A stretch of DNA of 5,316 bases, taken from the NCBI GenBank assembly GCA_029262935.1, contig JAJCYK010000470.1, forward strand, positions 1-5,316, in the 5' to 3' direction. A program made the translations under genes and the position numbers. Below are positions 1-5,316 of this stretch, piece after piece; the stretch's first letter is position 1; each line of letters opens with the position of its first letter. The DNA is from Cytophagales bacterium (lineage in GTDB: Bacteria > Bacteroidota > Bacteroidia > Cytophagales > Cyclobacteriaceae). Under the pieces are notes generated by a model that worked only from the letters and a program-made list of their open reading frames with translations, ran no database searches and had not been told where the DNA came from.

Positions 1-1620
1 TTTGATCTTCTTGCTACTTGGTCGGCTTTTTTGCGCCAGCTTCACTGCCTCGTACGCATTTATAACCCCACCCGTTTGGCTCAATTGACCAAACTTAGTA
101 GTCTCGCTTTTCCCAGGAATCTTCACTTTATGACCTTGGTAACTCTTACTGGACTTCATAATAATGTCCTTTACTTCCTTGGCTGAAAGGGAAGGAAAAT
201 AGGACATTAACATGGCAGCAACACCAGTAGTGACAGGTGCAGCCATCGATGTACCGCTGGCTTTTTCATATTCCTGATCGGGAGTTGTGCTTAGTATATC
301 TACGCCAGGGGCAAAAACATCAACGGTAGTCTTACCATAATTGGAAAAACTGGCTATTAGATCTTCACTGCCTTTCCAGCTTACGGCGCCTACTTCCAAC
401 CAATTATTGGCTTTAATCTCTGTATTTAGTTGGGGCGTTGGGAAATGATCTACTACTTGGGTATCATGTGCGCTATTTCCAGCAGCATGAATCAATAGAA
501 CCCCTTTGGCTTCGGCATATTTTACTGCTTTATCTACTGCTTCTTTGTTCGGGCTAAAACGTTTTCCAAAGCTCATATTAATAATTTGAGCACCATTGTC
601 TACGGCATAAATAATGGCGTTTGCCACGTCCTTGTCTCGTTCATCCCCGTTCGGCACTGCACGGAGTACCATAACTTGCACATTATCTGCAACACCATCA
701 ATACCCATTTTGTTGCTACGTTCTGCGGCAATGATTCCAGCCACGTGTGTACCATGAAAAGCAAACTCTCCAGTTACGTCGTTGTTTCCATAGTGCTTTT
801 CGAATGGATTGGTGATGTCGTCACCAATTACTTTGCGGGGATCAAATTCTAAGTTGTACCCATAGTTTAATGCCGTGGTGAAATACTCAATGCCTTTCTC
901 CATTTGGTTGGAATCCAAACCATTGTCGAAAGCTGTTAGAATCACATTACGGGCTTGAGTGATTTTATCATCAGGAGAATCCCAACTGATGACGTCCTCT
1001 TTGGTTATTTCTTCTTGTTCCAGGTAAGCGAGTATCAAACGCTCTGATTTTTTGTATTGATCATAAAAGCCTTTGAAGCCGGCAAACTGCCCTTCCATTT
1101 TCTTGACAGTACTACTAAATTCTCTTTCAATCTTACCGTAATATTCCCATTCACTATCAGCTTCTTTTTGAGAACTGCTTAAAGCCTGATACTTTTTTTG
1201 CAATCGTAAATATTCCCGAGTGAGCTCATACGTGTCAAATTCCACATTGTCTCCTTTTTCACCGCCAATAAAATTCCATCCGTGCACATCATCCACATAC
1301 CCGTTTTTGTCATCATCTATTCCATTACCATCTATTTCTTTTTGGTTGGTCCAGATAATATCCTTTAAATCTTCGTGATCGATGTCAATTCCCGAGTCTA
1401 TAACAGCTACTACAACAGTTTTGGAACTACGTCCTTTTAAAAACTCATAGGCTTTAGCCGTGCTAATGCCAGGAACATTATCTCGGTCAGGATCTAAGTG
1501 CCACCAACTCTTTGGGGCTTCTTTTAATGAGTCCCCTTCAACATTTGGGGGAAAATTCACCCCATAAGTAAACTGAATGGAGAGAAAAAGTACGGCTAGG
1601 AGAATACTTATCTTATGCAT
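1..1620 (-). CDS. Secreted subtilisin-like serine peptidase (S8 family), 3' end cut by window edge
   Basis: This gene encodes a secreted protease of the subtilisin (S8) family, which hydrolyses peptide bonds with an Asp-His-Ser triad outside the cytoplasm. The frame starts at ATG 1620-1618 and stays open for 540 codons to position 1 without a stop, so the C-terminus is missing; the catalytic domain is complete. Residues 1-20 (MHKISILLAVLFLSIQFTYG) look like a Sec signal peptide. The catalytic Asp is D75 in VIDSGID, the His is H292 in HGTHVAGI, the oxyanion Asn is N382 in HAAGNS, and the Ser is S458 in SGTSMAAP. Residues 97-111 (DGNGIDDDKNGYVDD) form an acidic, Asn/Gly-rich, probably calcium-binding segment. 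A charged, probably helical insertion at about 121-280 separates Asp from His, far more than in classical subtilisins, but such insertions occur in Bacteroidota S8 peptidases. The tail ends in a Lys/Ser-rich stretch and probably lacks only a few residues (inference). Substrate unknown. Confidence 0.95.
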   Translation of the reverse strand, partial: MHKISILLAVLFLSIQFTYGVNFPPNVEGDSLKEAPKSWWHLDPDRDNVPGISTAKAYEFLKGRSSKTVVVAVIDSGIDIDHEDLKDIIWTNQKEIDGNGIDDDKNGYVDDVHGWNFIGGEKGDNVEFDTYELTREYLRLQKKYQALSSSQKEADSEWEYYGKIEREFSSTVKKMEGQFAGFKGFYDQYKKSERLILAYLEQEEITKEDVISWDSPDDKITQARNVILTAFDNGLDSNQMEKGIEYFTTALNYGYNLEFDPRKVIGDDITNPFEKHYGNNDVTGEFAFHGTHVAGIIAAERSNKMGIDGVADNVQVMVLRAVPNGDERDKDVANAIIYAVDNGAQIINMSFGKRFSPNKEAVDKAVKYAEAKGVLLIHAAGNSAHDTQVVDHFPTPQLNTEIKANNWLEVGAVSWKGSEDLIASFSNYGKTTVDVFAPGVDILSTTPDQEYEKASGTSMAAPVTTGVAAMLMSYFPSLSAKEVKDIIMKSSKSYQGHKVKIPGKSETTKFGQLSQTGGVINAYEAVKLAQKSRPSSKKIK

Positions 1621-1782
1621 ATTGTGTTTTGTTTTTCGGAAAACGGGTGGTAATATAGCCTGAAAAAAGTCATTTTCCAGCGATATTTTAATTGGATGCA
1701 CTATCATGTAAGGAAAATGCTACATTTACTGGTACCCGTTTTGTAATATTTAACCCAAAAACCATTCCATATCTATTCTGCT
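1621..1782. promoter_or_regulatory. Divergent intergenic region with promoters for the S8 peptidase and DUF3179 lipoprotein
   Basis: The genes on either side point away from each other, so both promoters should lie in these 162 bases. No clear Shine-Dalgarno sequence precedes either start, which is usual for Bacteroidota. The Bacteroidota promoter pattern (TTG near -33, TAnnTTTG near -7) appears only weakly. On the minus strand TATATTAC (1657-1650) lies 29 bases before the peptidase start. On the plus strand TACATTTA (1721-1728) lies 54 bases before the lipoprotein start. Neither has a well-spaced TTG, so I do not call exact promoters. Confidence 0.5.
1640..1742. repeat. Perfect 9-bp inverted repeat flanking the divergent promoter region
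   Basis: AAAACGGGT at 1640-1648 is the exact reverse complement of ACCCGTTTT at 1734-1742; the arms are 85 bases apart. Each arm faces one of the divergent genes: 19 bases separate the left arm from the peptidase start, and 40 bases separate the right arm from the lipoprotein start. That placement would suit a pair of binding sites for a shared regulator. A 9-bp match in a region this size could still arise by chance, and ACCCGTTTT also occurs inside the peptidase gene at 1299-1307, so function is speculative. Confidence 0.35.
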
Positions 1783-2664
1783 ATGTCCAATTTCTTGTTA
1801 AATAATGTGAAATTATCTCTTTTAGTATTGCTACTGACCTGTTTTGGAAATTGTCAAGATTCCAGTTCTACGGACCAAGTTCAGGAAGCTGGGATAGATA
1901 CCACTACCCAAGAAGTCTCAAAAAAACGCCCCCTAGCTTACGCGAATGGTAAAATTTTTACAAAAGAAGGACGTAAATATATGTATGGGGGAGAGCAGGA
2001 ACATGAACACTTTGATATTACTAACTGCAGTTTGAATGACCAACAATTTCATTATGGAATCGGTCGTGAGAAGTTTCCAGCGTTGATTGAACCCAAATTC
2101 ATCACGTTGCAGGCGGCTGATTCTATATTTGAGGATGAAGACCGTTTTATTCTTTTAAAGAAAGGAAAGGAAACCAAAGCTTACTCAATAAAAGACTTAA
2201 CTCGTCATGAAGTGGTCAACGATAAGATTGATGGCGAACCAGTGATGGCCGTTTACTGTATTCTAGCGGATTTAGGAGCAGTCTATCATCGAGAAATTGG
2301 TGGACGTACATTTACTTTTGCTCTAACCGGATATACCTACTTTGATGAAGACGTATGGGACGGTATGGACGGCTTTGTCTTTTGGGATCGAGAAACCGAA
2401 AGCATGTGGTGGCCACTAATCGGAGAAAGTGTGTCCGGTACATTAAAAGGTACTCCAATGCAAGTGATGGATGAAGTGTTTTGGTCGCAAACAAGTTGGA
2501 AAGAAATTCGATCTTTTCACCCCCAGGCACAAATTCTAGAACCCGATCAGGAATACGAACCTCCAACTTCTTGGCCAAAGTATCAAGACCTAGAGACTTT
2601 TGATGTACAAGGCCAACCGATCGCTCCCAAGTGGGGAGAGAATCGGACCTTGGGAGATTCTTAG
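1783..2664 (+). CDS. Predicted lipoprotein with DUF3179 domain, function unknown
   Basis: This is a 293-residue envelope protein with a DUF3179 domain; the biochemical role of that family is not established. Residues 1-24 form a short N-region, a hydrophobic stretch (LSLLVLLLT, 11-19) and a cysteine (FGNC, C24), followed by a polar Ser/Asp/Thr-rich linker. This suggests signal peptidase II processing, although Asn before the Cys is not an ideal lipobox. The domain spans about 75-252: FHYGIGREKFPALIEPKF (89-106), AYSIKDLTRHEVVND (133-147), the YC motif (C159), FALTGYTYFD (179-188), WDRETESMWW (201-210) and the closing SWKEIRSFHPQAQIL (238-252). The family usually has CPLC at the Cys motif; here it reads CILADLG, so the second Cys is missing. 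ATG 1783 is the chosen start; GTG 1807 would give a tighter signal peptide (MKLSLLVLLL) and cannot be excluded. The gene is divergent from the peptidase and its stop overlaps that of the convergent pyruvate carboxylase gene. Confidence 0.85.
   Translation: MSNFLLNNVKLSLLVLLLTCFGNCQDSSSTDQVQEAGIDTTTQEVSKKRPLAYANGKIFTKEGRKYMYGGEQEHEHFDITNCSLNDQQFHYGIGREKFPALIEPKFITLQAADSIFEDEDRFILLKKGKETKAYSIKDLTRHEVVNDKIDGEPVMAVYCILADLGAVYHREIGGRTFTFALTGYTYFDEDVWDGMDGFVFWDRETESMWWPLIGESVSGTLKGTPMQVMDEVFWSQTSWKEIRSFHPQAQILEPDQEYEPPTSWPKYQDLETFDVQGQPIAPKWGENRTLGDS
2624..2656. terminator. Possible hairpin at the 3' end of the lipoprotein gene
   Basis: CTCCCAAG (2624-2631) and CTTGGGAG (2649-2656) are perfect 8-bp inverted repeats with a 17-base loop, just before the lipoprotein stop codon. 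The left arm can also fold locally as CTCCC (2624-2628) with GGGAG (2634-2638) around a 5-base loop. As the convergent genes have no spacer, transcription from either side must end inside the other gene, and this stem is a candidate. There is no U-tract on either strand, so classical intrinsic termination is doubtful. Confidence 0.3.
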
Positions 2665-5300
2665 GGGTTTAGTTCAACCACTAAATCATCTTGCTCCACT
2701 AAGGTGCCCCCCGTTAAGACCACCCGTTTGACTTTGCCACTTCGTGTGGCTGTGACCGATGTTTCCATTTTCATCGCTTCAATAACAAACAACAAATCAT
2801 TCTCTTCCACGGAATCGCCGGCATTTACATGTACTTGTGCGATCCTGCCTGGTAAGGGGGCGCCAATTTCGTGCTCTTCGACCGCTTTGCGATGCATTTC
2901 TTTCGTGGATTGATAACTGTGGTCTTTGATCTTAATCCGGCGTGTTTGGCCGTTAAGCTCAAAAGAAACCGTGCGCAGCCCCTCGACATCAGGTTGAGAT
3001 ACAAATAGCATCTTAATAATAATTGATTTGCCAGCGCCAATTTGTACAATGGTTTCTTCATTCGGATTCAACCCATAGAAAAAGGCCAAGGTGGGTAGGT
3101 ACCAGACATTTCCATATTGATGCCGATAGTTGTAATAATCTTCAAAAACTCTAGGGTATAGTTGGTGGCTTAAAAAGTCCAAGAAATCTGTTCCTTCAAA
3201 CTTTTGCTGGAATTGCTCGAAGTCCATATGAAAATCTACAGGATCCAGATGAAGGTTGGGCCGTTCAGTAAGGGGAGCCTCTCCTTTCAGGATAACATTC
3301 TGTATTGCTTTAGGAAACCCACCATAGGGTTGTCCTAAATCTCCTTTAAAAAAACTGACTACAGAGTCTGGAAAAGCCAAACCTTTTGTAGGGTCGTTTA
3401 CATCATCAATAGTAAGGCTGTTCGATGTCATAAACAAGGCCATATCACCTACTACCTTAGAAGAAGGGGTCACTTTTACGATGTCTCCAAACAGAGCATT
3501 TACTTTGCGATAGTTCCTTTTTATTTCATCAAATTGCTCTCCTAGCCCTAGTGCAATTGCTTGTGGACGTAGGTTTGAGTATTGACCTCCAGGAATTTCG
3601 TGTTCATAAACTTCTGCAGTTCCTGCTTTCAATCCAGATTCAAATGGATAATAAAACTCTCGTACATCTTCCCAGTAGTTGGCGTATTCGTTGAGGCTCT
3701 TAAGGTTAAAGGGCTGTTCTCGTGGATGGTTTTCCAGAGAAGCTACCATGGCATTAAAATTAGGTTGTGAGGTAAGTCCGGAAACGGCGCTAAGTGCCAC
3801 ATCCACCACATCTACTCCGGCTTCTATGGCTTTAAGATAAGAGGCTGCTTGTATGGAGGAAGTATCATGTGTATGTAAATGTATAGGTATGTCAACGGCT
3901 TTTTTTAATTCTGTAACCAACTTTTGCGCGGCCATGGGCTTTAGCAACCCAGCCATATCTTTAATGCCTAAAATATGAGCTCCTTCGTCTTCTAGCTGAC
4001 GAGCCATATCCAAATAGTAATTCAAAGTGTATTTTTTGTTATCCGGACTACAGATATCTCCTGTATAACAAATACAGGCTTCAGCTAAGCCTCCAGTACG
4101 CTCTCTAACCGCTTTGATGCTTACTTTCATCGCTTCCACCCAGTTCAGGGAGTCGAAGATTCGAAATACATCAATGCCAGTCTCCCAGGATTTCTCAATA
4201 AATTTTTCTATTAAATTATCGGGATAGGCTTTGTAACCTACTGCATTGGAACCTCTAAGCAACATTTGCAGTAAAATGTTAGGCATGGCTTCACGTAATA
4301 ACTTTAACCGACTCCAGGGGTTTTCATGCAGAAAGCGCATACACACATCAAACGTGGCACCCCCCCAAACTTCCATAGAAAATATTTGCGGATGATTCTT
4401 AGCAAACCCTTCTGCTACTTTTAACATGTCGACGGTGCGCACCCGAGTGGCTAACAACGACTGGTGAGCATCTCGAAAAGTAGTGTCGGTAAACTGTATG
4501 GCTTTTTCTTCCTTTAACCATTTGGTAAAACCTTCCCGTCCTAATCGATCCAGTCGATCTTTAGTTCCTTCCGGGTAATCACCATAGCGATCAAAGACAG
4601 GAGTTTTTGGGTTTCGAAATTGCTTATTCGTGTCAATGAATTTCACATCAGGATTGCCGTTTACGATCACATCAGCCAGGTAGCTAAGTGTCTTGGTTCC
4701 CCGATCCAATTTTCTGGGAATTTCAAAAAGCTCTGGATGGTTATCGATAAATTTAACAGTGGCTTCCCCCCGGTAAAAGGTGGGATGATTAATCACATTT
4801 TCCAGAAACCCGATGTTGGTTTGTACGCCACGAATGCGAAACTCTCTCAGGGTCCGATGCAGTCGGTAGGAGGCTCCTTTTAAAGTACGTCCCCAAGCGG
4901 AGACCTTTACCAACATACTATCAAAGAATGGTGAGATACGCACGCCAGGGTAACTGCTTCCTTCATCCAGCCTGATGCCAAACCCACCCGCGTTGCGATA
5001 CGCTATTATAGTACCATAGTCGGGGCGAAAGTTGTTGCCTGGATCTTCTGTGGTGACTCTACATTGGATGGCGTAACCGTTGCATTTAATGTCCTCTTGA
5101 CTGTTTATAAAAATCCTAGGATCGTCCAATCGATGTCCTTTGGCAATTAGAATCTGAGACCGAACGATGTCTATTCCAGTAACTTCTTCTGTAATGGTGT
5201 GCTCTACTTGGATTCTATGGTTGACTTCTATAAAAAATATATTCTCTTTTTTGTCCACCAAAAATTCCAAAGTACCTAAATTGTTGTAGTTGAAAAATCT
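2661..5300 (-). CDS. pyc: Pyruvate carboxylase, N-terminus missing
   Basis: Pyruvate carboxylase is the biotin enzyme that uses ATP and bicarbonate to convert pyruvate to oxaloacetate in the cytoplasm, refilling the TCA cycle and feeding gluconeogenesis. Residues are numbered from the TTG at 5270, giving 869 aa against about 1150 for the full single-chain enzyme; roughly the first 280 are absent, with most of the biotin carboxylase ATP-grasp fold. What remains, in order: the end of that active site (E15, N17, R19, QVEH 21-24) and its C-terminal domain (about 55-175); the linker and allosteric region (about 176-255); the carboxyltransferase domain from FTDTTFRDAHQSL, with metal ligands D262, K437 (the lysine that is carbamylated in this family, in GIKDMAGLLKP) and H466/H468 (HLHTHDT); the tetramerisation segment (FFYGLNPNEE, about 730-755); and the biotinyl domain with acceptor K834 in EAMKMET, ending VVELNP. 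The TTG is not a true start: homology continues upstream (see next entry). The promoter lies outside the window. Confidence 0.95.
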   Translation of the reverse strand, partial: RFFNYNNLGTLEFLVDKKENIFFIEVNHRIQVEHTITEEVTGIDIVRSQILIAKGHRLDDPRIFINSQEDIKCNGYAIQCRVTTEDPGNNFRPDYGTIIAYRNAGGFGIRLDEGSSYPGVRISPFFDSMLVKVSAWGRTLKGASYRLHRTLREFRIRGVQTNIGFLENVINHPTFYRGEATVKFIDNHPELFEIPRKLDRGTKTLSYLADVIVNGNPDVKFIDTNKQFRNPKTPVFDRYGDYPEGTKDRLDRLGREGFTKWLKEEKAIQFTDTTFRDAHQSLLATRVRTVDMLKVAEGFAKNHPQIFSMEVWGGATFDVCMRFLHENPWSRLKLLREAMPNILLQMLLRGSNAVGYKAYPDNLIEKFIEKSWETGIDVFRIFDSLNWVEAMKVSIKAVRERTGGLAEACICYTGDICSPDNKKYTLNYYLDMARQLEDEGAHILGIKDMAGLLKPMAAQKLVTELKKAVDIPIHLHTHDTSSIQAASYLKAIEAGVDVVDVALSAVSGLTSQPNFNAMVASLENHPREQPFNLKSLNEYANYWEDVREFYYPFESGLKAGTAEVYEHEIPGGQYSNLRPQAIALGLGEQFDEIKRNYRKVNALFGDIVKVTPSSKVVGDMALFMTSNSLTIDDVNDPTKGLAFPDSVVSFFKGDLGQPYGGFPKAIQNVILKGEAPLTERPNLHLDPVDFHMDFEQFQQKFEGTDFLDFLSHQLYPRVFEDYYNYRHQYGNVWYLPTLAFFYGLNPNEETIVQIGAGKSIIIKMLFVSQPDVEGLRTVSFELNGQTRRIKIKDHSYQSTKEMHRKAVEEHEIGAPLPGRIAQVHVNAGDSVEENDLLFVIEAMKMETSVTATRSGKVKRVVLTGGTLVEQDDLVVELNP

Positions 5301-5316
5301 TTAAAAATTCAGCGCA
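5271..5316 (-). other. Upstream pyruvate carboxylase coding sequence interrupted by an in-frame TAA
   Basis: Read in the same frame as the downstream gene, these codons give A-L-N-F-stop-R-F-F-N-Y-N-N-L-G-T. The family commonly has a segment like ALKF.(K/R).VNYNN(A/V)GTVEFLVD here, which aligns without a gap. The stop (TAA on the minus strand, 5301-5303) therefore falls inside conserved biotin carboxylase sequence, not before a gene start. Either the gene carries a nonsense mutation or the sequence is wrong near its end. The alignment to the family is from memory and was not computed. Confidence 0.7.

Noticed and set aside
586..852. Plus-strand open frame of 88 codons
   Set aside because: It is antisense to the S8 peptidase around the catalytic His region, and its translation shows no recognisable domain. 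It is a by-product of the real gene's codon pattern.
1299..1307. Third copy of ACCCGTTTT, as an extra operator site
   Set aside because: It lies inside the peptidase gene and encodes the conserved KNGY of the acidic Asp/Asn motif, so protein constraint explains it. It also lowers confidence in the intergenic pair.
2312..2578. Minus-strand open frame of 88 codons
   Set aside because: It lies antisense within the DUF3179 domain, which is strongly conserved in the plus frame; the antisense translation has no recognisable features.
4360..4366. Run of seven C (G on the coding strand) in pyruvate carboxylase as a possible frameshift site
   Set aside because: The frame is intact across it and gives the conserved VWGGATFDVC segment, so no slip has occurred.
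2704..4883. Short open frames opposite or out of frame with pyruvate carboxylase (2704-2913, 3582-3770 and 4620-4883 plus; 2825-3061 minus)
   Set aside because: All sit inside a gene whose own frame has unambiguous conserved motifs throughout; none has a plausible start context or recognisable protein.
5268..5270. TTG as a genuine start codon for an 869-residue pyruvate carboxylase
   Set aside because: It lies within the conserved GT(V/L)EFLVD strand of the biotin carboxylase domain, and family similarity continues upstream of it. A protein starting here would lack most of the ATP-binding domain.
1..5316. A novel multi-gene system (defence, mobile element, secretion or biosynthetic cluster)
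   Set aside because: Only three genes are present, all of recognisable families with ordinary neighbours. There are no terminal repeats, integrase, transposase, phage gene, CRISPR repeats or tRNA-like folds that I can see.

Overview
The window looks like an ordinary chromosomal fragment from a member of the Bacteroidota, probably Flavobacteriia or a close relative. This is inferred from the style of the proteins: a secreted S8 peptidase with the DGNGIDDDKNGYVDD segment, a DUF3179 lipoprotein with a Cys lipobox-like N-terminus, and a single-chain pyruvate carboxylase with EVTGIDIVR and HTHDTSSIQAA signatures. AT-leaning DNA and the lack of clear Shine-Dalgarno sequences agree with this. No species can be named from the sequence.

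Layout: (1) positions 1-1620, minus strand, carry a secreted subtilisin-like S8 serine peptidase that starts at 1620 and runs off the left edge, probably lacking only its last residues. (2) Positions 1621-1782 are a divergent intergenic region that must hold the promoters of both flanking genes; it contains a perfect 9-bp inverted repeat (AAAACGGGT / ACCCGTTTT). (3) Positions 1783-2664, plus strand, encode a predicted lipoprotein with a DUF3179 domain, function unknown. (4) Positions 2661 to the right edge, minus strand, encode pyruvate carboxylase without its N-terminal quarter. It is convergent with the lipoprotein gene and the stop codons overlap, so there is no spacer between them.

The three genes do not form an obvious pathway. 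The peptidase and the DUF3179 protein are divergently transcribed cell-envelope proteins that could share control. Pyruvate carboxylase is a cytoplasmic anaplerotic enzyme making oxaloacetate from pyruvate and bicarbonate.

The most notable anomaly is at the right edge. Pyruvate carboxylase homology continues upstream of any possible start and passes through an in-frame TAA at 5301-5303. A cluster of unusual residues lies around it, and many are explicable as G-to-T changes. Because both ends cut genes and the length is odd, the window may be a whole contig, and this cluster may be contig-end sequence error rather than biology. I found no RNA gene, CRISPR array, mobile element, phage gene or previously undescribed multi-gene system.
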